The notes: generated from the sequence alone by a model not told the origin. A stretch of DNA of 64,000 nt from Roseomonas populi (GCF_024594815.1 NZ_JANJOU010000032.1:1-64000); one strand, 5' to 3'; numbered from the stretch's first letter, positions 53,137 through 62,517 are shown. Program-made: numbers and translations.

Positions 53137-53901
53137 ATGGAACCCCTGATCGACAGCCACTTCCACATCTTCGATCCGGCCTTCCCCTCACCGGGCAACC
53201 AGGGCTTCATCCCGGACCCCTTCCTCGCGGCGGGCTACCTGAAGGCGGCCGGGGCGCTCGGGATCGTCGGCGGCGTACTGGTCGCGGCCTCGACACATGG
53301 GTTGGACCCGGCGCCCGTGCTGGCACCCCTGGCGGAGCTAGGCCGGAGCTACGTCGCCGTGCTCAATGCCGATCCGGCCTGGGACGACGAGACGTTCCGC
53401 CGAGTGGCCGAGGCGGGGGCGCGAGGGCTGCGCTTCAACCTTTACCGCGGTGTCTCCGGCTCCGAAGAGGATGCCGTCGCCCTCGCTCGGCGTGCCCGCG
53501 CAGTCGCTGGCCTGCACGCCCAGGTCTATGTCGACTTCGCGACCATGCGGCCGCAGATGGATGCTCTGATCTCGCTCGGCGACGGTCTGGTCATTGACCA
53601 TCTGGGAATGACGGAGGCCGGCCTTCCGCTGGTTCTGGAACTCGTTTCGGCCGGTGCCATGGTCAAGGCGACGGGCTTCGGCCGTGTCAGTCTCGATGTG
53701 CGGAACGCCCTGGAGAGGATCGAGCGCCAACGCCCCGGAGCCCTGATGTTCGGAACAGATCTGCCCTCCGTGCGGGCGCGGCGGCCGTTCGATGCTGCGG
53801 ACGTCGCGCTGATCCAGGACGTTCTTGGACCCGACCGTGCCCGGAGCGTGCTTCACGACGCGGCGGCGGAGTACTACGGCATCGCGCCCAAAGAGCCCTG
53901 A
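53137..53901 (+). CDS. Amidohydrolase-family TIM-barrel protein (lactonase-like)
   Basis: A 254-residue metal-dependent hydrolase. DSHFHIFDP is the metal-binding HxH after the first strand, DHLGM and FGTDLPS provide later ligands, and GLRFNLYRG fits the PDC-lactonase-like branch. Members hydrolyse lactones or act on related small rings. The ATG at 53137 has GGAG five bases upstream. It is divergent from the Bug gene, so the imported carboxylate may be its substrate or the precursor of it. The precise reaction is unknown. Confidence 0.82.
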   Translation: MEPLIDSHFHIFDPAFPSPGNQGFIPDPFLAAGYLKAAGALGIVGGVLVAASTHGLDPAPVLAPLAELGRSYVAVLNADPAWDDETFRRVAEAGARGLRFNLYRGVSGSEEDAVALARRARAVAGLHAQVYVDFATMRPQMDALISLGDGLVIDHLGMTEAGLPLVLELVSAGAMVKATGFGRVSLDVRNALERIERQRPGALMFGTDLPSVRARRPFDAADVALIQDVLGPDRARSVLHDAAAEYYGIAPKEP

Positions 53902-54264
53902 TGTGCAGTCGTCGCTGCGGCTGGCCGGAGGCTCTGTTGCGCATTGTCCCCCAGTCAGCCCTGCAACGGCGCGCCCAAGGTTCCTCTCCCAAGTTCCGGC
54001 ACAATCCTGCCGGCCAGGGCGGCGCAGGGCAGGCGGAGCAATCCTGTCGGTAGCCCAGCTGCCATTTGGCCCTCCCGCCGGCAGCGCAGGGTCCGGGCAG
54101 GGTGAGATGATGCCGATGGAGGAGGCCTACCGGTTCATATCTCTGACATTCGTGTGAGAACTGTACCAAAATAGGCACAACAAGTACGCTTTCGGCTTTG
54201 AACGGCTTTCGGTCGCACTATTTCGACGCCAGCACGGAAGACGTAAGAGGGCTGATCAATTCAG
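53902..54264. other. Intergenic region of 363 bases, no gene recognised
   Basis: No gene is recognised. The patch around 54150-54250 is lower in GC than most of the window. It precedes the first of three weakly supported small genes. Confidence 0.35.
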
Positions 54265-54645
54265 ATGTCGCATCGACACGACCTCCCACATGTCCGGCAC
54301 CGGCGGCGCGAAGATGTTGCGGCCCTCCTCCGTTCTCCGGAGGGTCTGGCCGGCAAAGGCCTGTCAGCGCTGCGAGCAATGCGCCGAGGAGCGGCTGACC
54401 CGACCTACTCGTTGGCAGAGCGGGCGGTCTATCAGACGCTCGTGGAGGAACTTGAAAGGGCAAGAACTCCTGCTTGGTTCGAGGCGCGCCCCTTCAAGGG
54501 AACGGGGCGCCGCACGCAATTCCTGAATGGGCCGGTACGGCAGGCCGGTGGGCACGGAATGAGGAAGCCGGAGCTCGCCAACGACAATTCTGTGGGGCCC
54601 CCAAGCTCTCGCTTGGCGCCACGGGTGCCTCGGCCGGGGACTTGA
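54265..54645 (+). CDS. Hypothetical small protein (weakly supported)
   Basis: A 126-residue frame without recognised family. The middle (AERAVYQTLVEELERARTPAWFEARP) is protein-like and helical. The ends are basic and low in complexity. A GAGG lies rather far upstream of the ATG. It might be a real small gene of an acquired patch, or chance coding in high-GC DNA. Confidence 0.33.
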   Translation: MSHRHDLPHVRHRRREDVAALLRSPEGLAGKGLSALRAMRRGAADPTYSLAERAVYQTLVEELERARTPAWFEARPFKGTGRRTQFLNGPVRQAGGHGMRKPELANDNSVGPPSSRLAPRVPRPGT

Positions 54646-55058
54646 GGAACAAGGATCGGCCCTCGCCTGCAGCCGCTACGCCCGCGGCGGGGCAGGGCGC
54701 TTCTATCGGGATGCTCCAGCTTCCTGAGCGCGCCCTCGACCTTGCCCGTTCCGCGCGCTGATCTCGGCCCCGGTTTTCTGTACGTTAGCAGCCGACCCCA
54801 GGCGGCTTGCCCTGGGGCGGGCAACACGCATGTTCATTCTGATGCCGGAGGTAGTCTTCCCCGGGTTCCACCCCAGTTGCGGGCGGTCAGCAACGCCCGG
54901 CTTGAGGCCGTGCAAACGTGTCCTTCCCGGGCCAAGCCTGCCAGGCACTCTTCCAGCGACCTTGAAGTCAAAGGTGATCGTTCGTCGTCGGAATCCGGGC
55001 TCCCCACGGCCGAACGATTGGCCGGAGCATTTCGGGAATACGCTTTCGCCTTGCCCGA
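54646..55058. other. Intergenic region of 413 bases, no gene recognised
   Basis: No protein-like frame with a ribosome site is seen. It lies between weakly supported small genes in an otherwise gene-poor patch. Confidence 0.35.
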
Positions 55059-55466
55059 TCAGCCCTTTCCCTCGTCAGGCCACGGCGATGGTGCCCAGTA
55101 CGAGTAGACCGGCAAGGCAAGGAGCTTCATCGACTGGCGGACAATCGCGTCGCGGCGCATGTGCAGCGCCTCGATCTCGTCATGGGCGGGGTGGCGGATC
55201 TCCACCCCCGCGGTGCCGCTGGCGGCACAGGGGGCGGGCCGTAGGGGAAGCACTGCCGCACCATGCTGTCGGACAACTAATGATGAACTGCGCGGATGGT
55301 CACGAAAGCTGAAACTGTGCTTCCCGTCAGCATCCGTGGTGACGACGATGGTGCCGGCGCGAGAGCCGGTCTCGAACTCGACCGCAAGTTTCCCAGTCCC
55401 ATCCACGGGATCGCGCATCTTGAGAACTCGGGTGATCCGTGAACCGTCAAGCGGTGGTGTGCTCAT
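55059..55466 (-). CDS. Hypothetical small protein
   Basis: A 135-residue frame. The first half (GKLAVEFETGSRAGTIVVTT) looks like beta strands; the second half is helical (DEIEALHMRRDAIVRQSMKLLALP). No signal peptide and no family is recognised. The ATG at 55466 is preferred over one at 55481. It follows another small minus-strand gene and may be co-transcribed with it. Confidence 0.45.
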   Translation of the reverse strand: MSTPPLDGSRITRVLKMRDPVDGTGKLAVEFETGSRAGTIVVTTDADGKHSFSFRDHPRSSSLVVRQHGAAVLPLRPAPCAASGTAGVEIRHPAHDEIEALHMRRDAIVRQSMKLLALPVYSYWAPSPWPDEGKG

Positions 55467-55507
55467 CCAGGTGGCCCCCAAATCAGGGTAGCTCTAATTG
55501 AACGGGC

Positions 55508-55798
55508 TTAACCGGGCTTTTGCATGGGTTGTGCCTCTAAGCGCACCGTCTCCCGCCAGCGCTCCTGCCAGTGGGCGAGGCGGGCACCGACCTCGCTCGG
55601 CATCGCCAGTTCCTGGATGATCACCGCTCCTACAGCCTGGAGCAGGGCTCTGGAGACTTCCTTCTCATTGAAGCACGCGACCAGGTCCGCCAACAGGGCA
55701 TCCAGATCCCCGGGTTCGCTCGGCAGCAGCATGTGACGCCCTGCCCGATCAGCCTCTCTTGAGGCCTGCTCACCAATTCTGAGGACGAGGTTTGTCAT
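55508..55798 (-). CDS. Hypothetical small helical protein
   Basis: A 96-residue soluble protein, mostly helical (DLDALLADLVACFNEKEVSR, then AHWQERWRETVRLEAQP). No family is recognised. The upstream region on its strand is AT-rich and promoter-like. It lies about 40 bp before the start of the next small gene on the same strand. Confidence 0.5.
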   Translation of the reverse strand: MTNLVLRIGEQASREADRAGRHMLLPSEPGDLDALLADLVACFNEKEVSRALLQAVGAVIIQELAMPSEVGARLAHWQERWRETVRLEAQPMQKPG

Positions 55799-56234
55799 CC
55801 GACGGGCTAACCTATCTTAGACGCCCACCTTGTAAAAACTATGGACAACAAGGCGCCGTGAAATCCGCGTCAAATCCACCTCAAAACTGGAATTGTTGCA
55901 GCGCAAAAATATGCTGGTCTTCAGGCCATGAGGGCTCAGGCGGCTCTGCCTTGAACGATGTTTCCATGGACGCGTCCGAAGACGCGAGGCCGTGAGGCTC
56001 TCCTGCGAGCGTCGGAGAAGGATCACCGGTGAGGGGACGACGAGCTCGTGCCGGACCTGCTGGTGAGGGGCGGAAGGAGAGCGGATCGGGGTGATCAGCG
56101 GCGACGACGCCCACGGCACCCGGGGCATCTACGAGGCCTCGCCTCGCGTCAGGCCGCCATGGTCGTGCCACCGGGCCGCAACGGCCTGTTATGGAAGGCC
56201 CAAACGGCTACGGGAGGGCGGCCAGCAAGCCCGC
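55799..56234. other. Intergenic region of 436 bases, partly AT-rich
   Basis: The left half, about 55810-55920, is markedly lower in GC than the rest and probably carries the promoter of the minus-strand small genes. No gene, repeat or RNA is recognised. The right half abuts the 3' end of the BKACE gene. Confidence 0.4.
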
Positions 56235-57113
56235 CTATGCCGGTGGGCGCAATCCGAGGATGGCGCGCGCCTCCGCAGGGCTTGCCAGCTCACCGCCCAT
56301 GTCGTCCACGATGCGGGCCGCCTTCTCGCAGAGCTGGGCGTTGTCCCGCGCCAGCTCGCCCTTCCGGATGTAGATGTTGTCCTCCAGACCAACCCGGACG
56401 TGGCCGCCCAACGCCCAGGACTGCGCCACGGCTGGGAAAGCCCAGCGGCCGATCCCGAAGGCGGCCCACATCGCGTCCTGCGGCAGCAGCGAGTGGGCGT
56501 AGGCGAGCGTCCGAGGGCTGGTGTCGAAGCCGAAGCGGATCCCCATGACGATCTGGAACAGGGGTGGCCGGGCCAGCGTGCCATCCGACAGCAACGCCCG
56601 GGCCAGGTGGATATCGCCGCTGTCGAACACCTCCAGCTCCGGCATCGTGCCGGCCTCGCGCATGGCCTGGGCCATCACGCGCACATTGTCAGGCGTGTTG
56701 ATCACGACGGAGTTGCCGGCGAACATCGTGTTGAGGTCGAGCGTGCAGATCTCGGGCCTCAGCGCAAGAACGTGCTCCACCCGCCTCAGCGGATGCATTA
56801 GCGTGGTGCCGGCGGCGGCCTTGCTGGGGTCGCTGCTGTCCGGGACGAAGCGCTGGCCGGGGCCGGTGGTCAGGTTGATGATGATGTCGGTGCCGGACTC
56901 GCGGATGCGTTCCACCGTCTCGCGGTAGTGTTCCAGTTCCATGCTCGGGCGCCCGTCGGGGTAGCGCACATGGATATGGGCGATGGCGGCGCCGGCCCGG
57001 GCGCTGTCGATCGCTGCCCTGGCGATCTGCTCCGGTGTGCAGGGCAGGCCGGGGTGCTGCTGCACCGTCGTGATATTCCCGGTGACGGCCACCGTCAGGA
57101 TGGTCTTCGGCAT
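56235..57113 (-). CDS. BKACE-family beta-keto acid cleavage enzyme (DUF849)
   Basis: A 292-residue TIM-barrel enzyme that cleaves beta-keto acids using acetyl-CoA. TVAVTGN, AHIHVR with its metal-binding histidines and GGHVRVGLEDN are the family landmarks. BKACE proteins act on 3-keto-5-aminohexanoate, dehydrocarnitine and similar compounds. It is the last gene of an operon with an SDR and an aldehyde dehydrogenase, which suggests breakdown of an alcohol or aldehyde to a beta-keto acid. The substrate is unknown. Confidence 0.88.
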   Translation of the reverse strand: MPKTILTVAVTGNITTVQQHPGLPCTPEQIARAAIDSARAGAAIAHIHVRYPDGRPSMELEHYRETVERIRESGTDIIINLTTGPGQRFVPDSSDPSKAAAGTTLMHPLRRVEHVLALRPEICTLDLNTMFAGNSVVINTPDNVRVMAQAMREAGTMPELEVFDSGDIHLARALLSDGTLARPPLFQIVMGIRFGFDTSPRTLAYAHSLLPQDAMWAAFGIGRWAFPAVAQSWALGGHVRVGLEDNIYIRKGELARDNAQLCEKAARIVDDMGGELASPAEARAILGLRPPA

Positions 57114-57163
57114 GTCCGCTTCCTTCCAGTTGGGTTCTTCGCTTCGGAGAGGTGGCGGCCCGC

Positions 57164-58582
57164 CTAGCGCCCGAGGACGGCCTTGATCTCAAGATACTCT
57201 TCGAAGCCGAAGACCCCGAACTCGCGCCCGTTGCCGGACTGCTTGTAGCCTCCGAAGGGGAGGCTGCGGTCGAAGGCGGCGCCGTTGATGTAGACGCGCC
57301 CCGCCCGGATGCGGTCCGCCACCCGGCGCGCGCGGGCGGGATCCGCGGACTGCACGAAGCCCGCCAGGCCGAAGGGCGTGTCGTTGGCGATCCCGATCGC
57401 CTCCTCCTCCGTGTCGTAGCTCAGGATAGAGAGCACGGGGCCGAAGATCTCCTCCCGCGCGATCCGCATCCGCGGCTCCACGTCGCCGAACACCGTCGGC
57501 TGGGCGTAGTGGCCGCGGTTGAGCTCCGCCGGCCGCCCCGGTCCGCCGGCCACCAGCGTCGCGCCCTCCTCGATCCCCGAGCGGATGAGGTCCTGCACCT
57601 TCCCGGACTGTGCCCGGCTCACCAGCGGCCCCATGGTGGTGGCCGGATCGAGGGGATCGCCGACGCGGATGGTGCCCACCGCCTCGCGCGCGGCCTCGAA
57701 CGCCGTCTCGCGCGCCGCGCGGGGAACGAGCATCCGCGTGGGCGACTGGCAGTTCTGGCCGCCATTGGTGTAGCAGGCGTGGACGCCCTGGATCACGGCC
57801 GCGCGCAGGTCGGCATCGTCCAGGATGATGTTGGCGGACTTGCCGCCCAGCTCCTGCGCCACGCGCTTCACCGTATCCGCCGCCAGCTTCGCCACCCGCA
57901 CGCCGGCGGCGGTGGAGCCGGTGAAGGACACCATGTCGATCCCGGGATGGGCGGCGATCGCCTCGCCCACCGTGGGGCCGTCGCCGTTCACGAGGTTGAA
58001 GACACCGGGCGGCAGCCCGGCCTCGTGCACGATCTCTGCGAAGAGCATGGCGCTGAGCGGCGCGACCTCGCTCGGCTTCAGCACGACGGTGCAGCCCGTG
58101 GCCAGGGCGGGCGCCACCTTCGAGGCCACCTGGTTCAGCGGCCAGTTCCAGGGGGTGATGAGGCCGCAGACGCCGATCGGCTCGCGCCGGATGATGCCGT
58201 TCCCCATCCGCTCCTCGAAGTGGTACCCGGCCAGCACGCGCACCGCCTCCTCGAAGTGGAAGAGGGCGACGGTGGCCTGGCGCTCCGTCGCGAAGGTGAT
58301 GGGGGCGCCCATCTCCAGCGTCATCGTCCGTGCCAGCTCCGGCAGCCGCGCGCGGAAGCCCGCGATGATGCGGCGAAGATAGCCGAGACGCTCCTCCACG
58401 CCCGTGAGGGAGTAGGTCCCGAAGGCCCGGCGCGCGGCGGCGACGGCCCGGTCCACGTCCCCGGCGGAGCCCATGCTGACCCTGGCGAAGACCTCCTCCG
58501 TCGCGGGGTTCTCGACGCCCAGCGCGGATGGCGCGGCCGGGTCCACCCAGGCGCCGTCGATGTAGAACTTCAGCGTGTCCAT
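57164..58582 (-). CDS. Aldehyde dehydrogenase family protein
   Basis: A 472-residue NAD(P)-dependent dehydrogenase. ELGGKSANIILDDADL holds the general-base glutamate region, GGQNCQSPTR the catalytic cysteine, and PWNWPLNQ and EEIFGPVLSI are standard. It oxidises an aldehyde to the acid. It lies 13 bp after the SDR and 50 bp before the BKACE gene, so the three are probably one operon. The substrate is unknown. Confidence 0.92.
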   Translation of the reverse strand: MDTLKFYIDGAWVDPAAPSALGVENPATEEVFARVSMGSAGDVDRAVAAARRAFGTYSLTGVEERLGYLRRIIAGFRARLPELARTMTLEMGAPITFATERQATVALFHFEEAVRVLAGYHFEERMGNGIIRREPIGVCGLITPWNWPLNQVASKVAPALATGCTVVLKPSEVAPLSAMLFAEIVHEAGLPPGVFNLVNGDGPTVGEAIAAHPGIDMVSFTGSTAAGVRVAKLAADTVKRVAQELGGKSANIILDDADLRAAVIQGVHACYTNGGQNCQSPTRMLVPRAARETAFEAAREAVGTIRVGDPLDPATTMGPLVSRAQSGKVQDLIRSGIEEGATLVAGGPGRPAELNRGHYAQPTVFGDVEPRMRIAREEIFGPVLSILSYDTEEEAIGIANDTPFGLAGFVQSADPARARRVADRIRAGRVYINGAAFDRSLPFGGYKQSGNGREFGVFGFEEYLEIKAVLGR

Positions 58583-58595
58583 GGCGGTCCTGGCC

Positions 58596-59390
58596 CTAGA
58601 GGTGCCTGCCCTCGTCCACGGGCAGCACGATGCCCGTGGAGCTGGTCAGGTTGACGATGCAGGCGATCACGGCTCGCGCGACGTCGTCGGGGGTGGTGAC
58701 GTGGGCGAGGGGAAGGCGCTCGGCGGTCCTCTCCAGCTGCTCCCGCGTGCGGCCGGGCACGAAGCCGGTGTCCACCCCAGCGGGCGAGACGGAGAAGACC
58801 CGCACCTTCGGTGCCAGCACCTTGGCGAGCGCGAGGGTGAGCGCGTCCACCCCCGCCTTCGCCGCCAGGTAGGCCAGGCTGCTGCCGAGGCCCGTGCGAG
58901 CGGCGATGGAGGAGATGTTCACGATCGCCGCGCCCTCGCCGCGCTCCAGCAGCGGGCGGAAGGCACGGATCACGGCGAAGGGGCCGCGCAGGTTCACGGC
59001 AACGGTCCGGTCAAAGATCTCGTCCGTCAGCGCGTCGAGATCGTTGGCGGGGACGGGCGTCGTCGCGCCGCCGGAGTTCACCAGCGCGTCGAGCCGCCCG
59101 TGGCGCCGCTCCACCGCCGCCGCGGCTTCCAGGATGGAGGAGGGCTCGTCCACCGCGATGCGCAGCGCCATGTGGCCGGCGCCATCCAGCGCGGCGACGA
59201 CCTCCTCCGCCTCCGCGCGGCGACTGTTGTAGCCGACGACCACCGCCGTCCCTGTCGCGGCGAGGCGTGCCGCCGTGGCCCGCCCGATGCCGCCGCTGGC
59301 GCCCGTCACCAGCGCGACCTTCGGGACGGACAGCGCGGGAATGCCCGTGCCGCGCAATGGCGCAGTCCCCGTTCCAGCCCCGTCGCTCAT
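58596..59390 (-). CDS. SDR-family oxidoreductase
   Basis: A 264-residue classical short-chain dehydrogenase. TGASGGIG is the cofactor loop, NSGG the NAG-like motif, NISS the catalytic serine and YLAAK the YxxxK dyad. An AAAGGAG ribosome site lies about five bases before the ATG at 59390. It is the first gene of the minus-strand operon and divergent from the Bug gene at 59568, with an IclR-type palindrome between. Confidence 0.9.
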   Translation of the reverse strand: MSDGAGTGTAPLRGTGIPALSVPKVALVTGASGGIGRATAARLAATGTAVVVGYNSRRAEAEEVVAALDGAGHMALRIAVDEPSSILEAAAAVERRHGRLDALVNSGGATTPVPANDLDALTDEIFDRTVAVNLRGPFAVIRAFRPLLERGEGAAIVNISSIAARTGLGSSLAYLAAKAGVDALTLALAKVLAPKVRVFSVSPAGVDTGFVPGRTREQLERTAERLPLAHVTTPDDVARAVIACIVNLTSSTGIVLPVDEGRHL

Positions 59391-59462
59391 CGCGGCTCCT
59401 TTCGCCCATCTCGATGGCGAAGCTAGTGGAAGCGCGGGGCGCGTCGATCCGTGATTGCTGGA

Positions 59463-59479
59463 ATTCCGCATGCCGGAAT
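59463..59479. promoter_or_regulatory. IclR-type palindrome between the SDR and Bug operons
   Basis: ATTCCG-CATGC-CGGAAT is a perfect 6-5-6 inverted repeat in the divergent promoter region. Its TTCCG/CGGAA arms are like IclR-family operators. The IclR gene at 61584 is in the plus-strand operon starting here. Confidence 0.55.
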
Positions 59480-59567
59480 GCGCGGAGATTGGCGCGGCGC
59501 TGCCCGGTGGCTCGGTTAGGGTGCCCCTATCAAGCGGCGCGACATCGGCGCGGTAGGGGAGGAAGGC

Positions 59568-60545
59568 ATGAACACGCGCGTCACTCGCAGGGCGGCGCTC
59601 GCCCTCGGTGGGGCCGGGCTCCTGGCGCCACCTGTTGCGCGGGCTCAGTCCTGGCCCTCGCGGCCCGTCACGATGATCATGCCCTTCTCCGCTGGCGGCG
59701 GGACGGACCTGCTGGCGCGGGCGCTGGCGCAGTATCTCGGCGAGACGCTGGGGCAGCAGGTCGTGGTGGACAACCGCAGCGGCGCGGGCGGCAACATCGG
59801 CGGCGCCGCGGTGGCCCGTGCCGCACCCGACGGCTACACGATCCTCTTCGGCACGCCCGGGCCGCTGGCGAACAACAAGCTGATCTACGCGAACCTGCCC
59901 TTCGACCCGGAGCGCGCCTTCGCGCCGGTCGTGCTGATCGCGAAGTCGCCGCTCGTCGTCGCGGCCAGCACCGCGCTCCCCGTGAAGGACATCCGGGAGA
60001 TGGTGGCCCATGCGAAGGCGAATCCCGGCAAGCTTACCGTCGGCGTGCCGGGGAACGGCACGCTCGGCCACATCACCGCGCTGCTGCTGGAGAAGGAGCT
60101 GGGGATCAGCCTGACGAGCGTGCCCTATCGCGGCACGGCCGATGTGGTGAAGGACATCCTGGGCGGGCAGATCGACCTCGCCATGGATTTCCTGCCCTCC
60201 TACGTGCCGCTGGCGAAGGAGGGGAAGATCCGCGCCCTCGCCGTGACCACCGCCCAGCGCTCGAGCGACCTGCCGGATGTGCAGACCGTGCAGGAGGCGG
60301 GGTTTCAGGGCTTCGAGGCCTCCGCCTGGTACGCGCTGGCCGCGCCGGCAGGAACGCCGGCCGAGATCGTGGGCCGGCTGAACGCCGCCACCAACGCCTT
60401 TCTCGGGAGCGAGAAGGGCAAGGACGCGCTGGCGAGGCTGAGCATGCAGGGCGTCGGTGGCACCCCGGCAGAGCTGAAGGAGTTCATCGCCGCGGAGCTG
60501 CGCAAGTGGGGGCCTGTGGTGCGGGACGCGAACATCGTCATGTGA
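59568..60545 (+). CDS. Bug/TctC-family periplasmic carboxylate-binding protein
   Basis: A 325-residue Bug protein. The start MNTRVTRRAALALGGAG has an RR signal and cleaves near ARAQ. VTMIMPFSAGGGTDLLAR, VVVDNRSGAGGNIGG, APDGYTILFGTPG and DILGGQIDLAMD are conserved. GGGGAGG precedes the ATG. It heads a plus-strand operon with a quinone-oxidoreductase-like gene and an IclR regulator. The membrane partners are not in the window. Confidence 0.92.
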   Translation: MNTRVTRRAALALGGAGLLAPPVARAQSWPSRPVTMIMPFSAGGGTDLLARALAQYLGETLGQQVVVDNRSGAGGNIGGAAVARAAPDGYTILFGTPGPLANNKLIYANLPFDPERAFAPVVLIAKSPLVVAASTALPVKDIREMVAHAKANPGKLTVGVPGNGTLGHITALLLEKELGISLTSVPYRGTADVVKDILGGQIDLAMDFLPSYVPLAKEGKIRALAVTTAQRSSDLPDVQTVQEAGFQGFEASAWYALAAPAGTPAEIVGRLNAATNAFLGSEKGKDALARLSMQGVGGTPAELKEFIAAELRKWGPVVRDANIVM

Positions 60546-60570
60546 CGCGGCGCACCGGGGGAAGAGCGCC

Positions 60571-61587
60571 ATGCGGGCGATCGAGATCAGGGGTAAGGGC
60601 GGGCCGGAGGTGCTGGCGCTGGTGGACAGGCCGGTGCCGTCCCTCCGCCCGGGAGAGGTGCTGGTGCGCGTGGCCGCCGCCGGGGTGAACCGGCCGGACG
60701 TGCAGCAGCGCAAGGGGCTCTACCCGCCGCCGCCCGGCGTGACGGACATCCCCGGCCTCGACGTGGCGGGCTTCGTGGAGAGCGCGGCGCCGGACGTGGC
60801 CTGGCCGCGGCCGGGCGATGCCGTCTGCGCCCTCGTCGCCGGCGGCGGCTACGCGGAGCTCTGCGCCGTGCCCGCGCCGCAATGCATGCCGGTGCCGCGC
60901 GGTCTGTCCTTTGCCCAGGCGGCGACGCTGCCCGAGGTGTTCTTCACTGCCTGGAACAACGTGTTCTGGCTCGGGCGACTGGCGGAGGGGGAAACCCTGC
61001 TCGTCCAGGGCGGCACCAGCGGCGTCGGGCTCGCCGCGATCCAGATGGCGCGGCACCTGCGCGACGCGCGGGTGATCGCGACGGGCAGCTCCGGGGAGAA
61101 GCGCGCGGTGTGCCTGGAGTACGGCGCCCACCATGTGGTGGACTACCGCGAGGCGGACTGGCCGGAACAGGTGCGCGCCCTGACCGGCGGCGGTGGCGTG
61201 GACGTGATTCTGGACGGCCAGGGCGGCGACTACACGCCGATTGAGATGGGCCTGCTGGCGGAGGACGGGCGCCTCGTCCTCATCGCCAGCCATCGGGCCC
61301 CGCGGGCGGAGATCAGCACGCGGGACGTGTATATCCGCCGGTTGACCCTGACCGGATCGACCCTGCGGAGCCGCCCGCCAGCCTACAAGGGCCGCATCGC
61401 GCGGGAGCTGGTGGAGCAGGTCTGGCCGCTGATCGAGGATGGCCGGATCCGCAGCCACATCTGCGGTGTCCATCCGTTGGAGAGGGCGGGGGCGGCGCAA
61501 TCCGTGCTCGACGCGAACGCGCAGATCGGCAAGCTGGTGCTGACGGTCTCCGGCATGGCGGAGGCCGTGCCGGAGCCCCTGACCTGA
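60571..61587 (+). CDS. Quinone-oxidoreductase-like medium-chain dehydrogenase
   Basis: A 338-residue member of the zinc-free MDR group (QOR/PIG3 type). GVNRPDVQQRKGLYPPPPG is the typical substrate-side start, GGTSGVG the NADPH loop. The catalytic zinc cysteines are absent. It reduces quinones or enones with NADPH. It follows the Bug gene by 25 bp and precedes the IclR gene, whose start overlaps its stop. The substrate is unknown. Confidence 0.9.
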   Translation: MRAIEIRGKGGPEVLALVDRPVPSLRPGEVLVRVAAAGVNRPDVQQRKGLYPPPPGVTDIPGLDVAGFVESAAPDVAWPRPGDAVCALVAGGGYAELCAVPAPQCMPVPRGLSFAQAATLPEVFFTAWNNVFWLGRLAEGETLLVQGGTSGVGLAAIQMARHLRDARVIATGSSGEKRAVCLEYGAHHVVDYREADWPEQVRALTGGGGVDVILDGQGGDYTPIEMGLLAEDGRLVLIASHRAPRAEISTRDVYIRRLTLTGSTLRSRPPAYKGRIARELVEQVWPLIEDGRIRSHICGVHPLERAGAAQSVLDANAQIGKLVLTVSGMAEAVPEPLT

Positions 61588-62363
61588 GCGATCCCCCCGT
61601 CCAGTCCGTTCTCCGCGCCGTCGCGGTGCTGAAGGAGCTGAACCGGCAGCGCACCACCACGGTGGAGGAGTTGTACCGGGCGACCGGGCTGCCGAAGCCG
61701 ACGATCATGCGGCTGCTCGGCACGCTGATCACCGCGGGGCTGGTCACGAAGGCCAGCCGCGGGCTCGGCTACCACGTCACCTCCGACGTGCTCTCGCTCA
61801 GCGCCGGATACCATGGCGGGCCGCTGGTGGCGGAGGCCGGGCGGCCCTGGGCGGCGGACCTGACGCGGCGGCTGCGCTGGCCCGCCGCCATCGCCGTGCT
61901 GGACGGGGCGCGAATGGCGATCAGCGTCAGCACCATCGCGGACAGCGCGGTTTCGCCCTTCCACAGCTCCGTCGGGTCGCATCTCAGCCTCGTCACCCGC
62001 GCCCTCGGCCGCGCCTACCTCGCCTGGTGCCCGGACACGGAGCGGCGGATCCTGCTGCGGATGCTCCTTGCCTCCCCCGATCCGGAGGACTGCCCGCCGA
62101 ACCTGGAGCGCGTGATCCGGGGCATCGTCGCCTCCATGCGGCAGCAGGGCTACGCGCTGCGGGACCCGAAGGTGGAGCCGCGCTCCTCAGACACGGTGGC
62201 GGTGCCCATCGCCTTCGGGGGCGCGGTGGCCGGCACGCTCGGCCTGAGCTACTTCCGCTCCGCCGTGAACCACCGCGCGCTGACGGAGGAACTGGTGCCG
62301 GCGCTGAAGGAGGCGAGCCGGGAGATCACCGCCTCCATGGAGCGCCTTCAGCGGGGCGCCTGA
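61584..62363 (+). CDS. IclR-family transcriptional regulator
   Basis: A 259-residue regulator. The first helix VQSVLRAVAVLKELN and the wing-turn (ATGLPKPTIMRLLGTLITAG) form the IclR winged helix; the rest is the GAF-like effector domain. The family needs VQSV at residue ~6, but the first canonical start in frame is the GTG at 61626, inside that helix. A CTG at 61584, overlapping the previous stop as CTGA and eight bases after GGAG, gives the expected N-terminus, so I use it. It is likely to control the two divergent operons through the palindrome at 59463. Confidence 0.85.
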   Translation: MSDPPVQSVLRAVAVLKELNRQRTTTVEELYRATGLPKPTIMRLLGTLITAGLVTKASRGLGYHVTSDVLSLSAGYHGGPLVAEAGRPWAADLTRRLRWPAAIAVLDGARMAISVSTIADSAVSPFHSSVGSHLSLVTRALGRAYLAWCPDTERRILLRMLLASPDPEDCPPNLERVIRGIVASMRQQGYALRDPKVEPRSSDTVAVPIAFGGAVAGTLGLSYFRSAVNHRALTEELVPALKEASREITASMERLQRGA

Positions 62364-62517
62364 GCCTGGGGCGTGTCGCGGGCCTCATCGGTGGTGCATG
62401 CAAGGACAGGCGCGGCTCCGGTTCCTTCCGCCAGTATCCCCTCAGGCCTGGCCAGGGCTAGGATACCGCCACGACGGCGTGGCGCCGAGCCGATCCTGAG
62501 AGGGCGGAGAGAATGGC

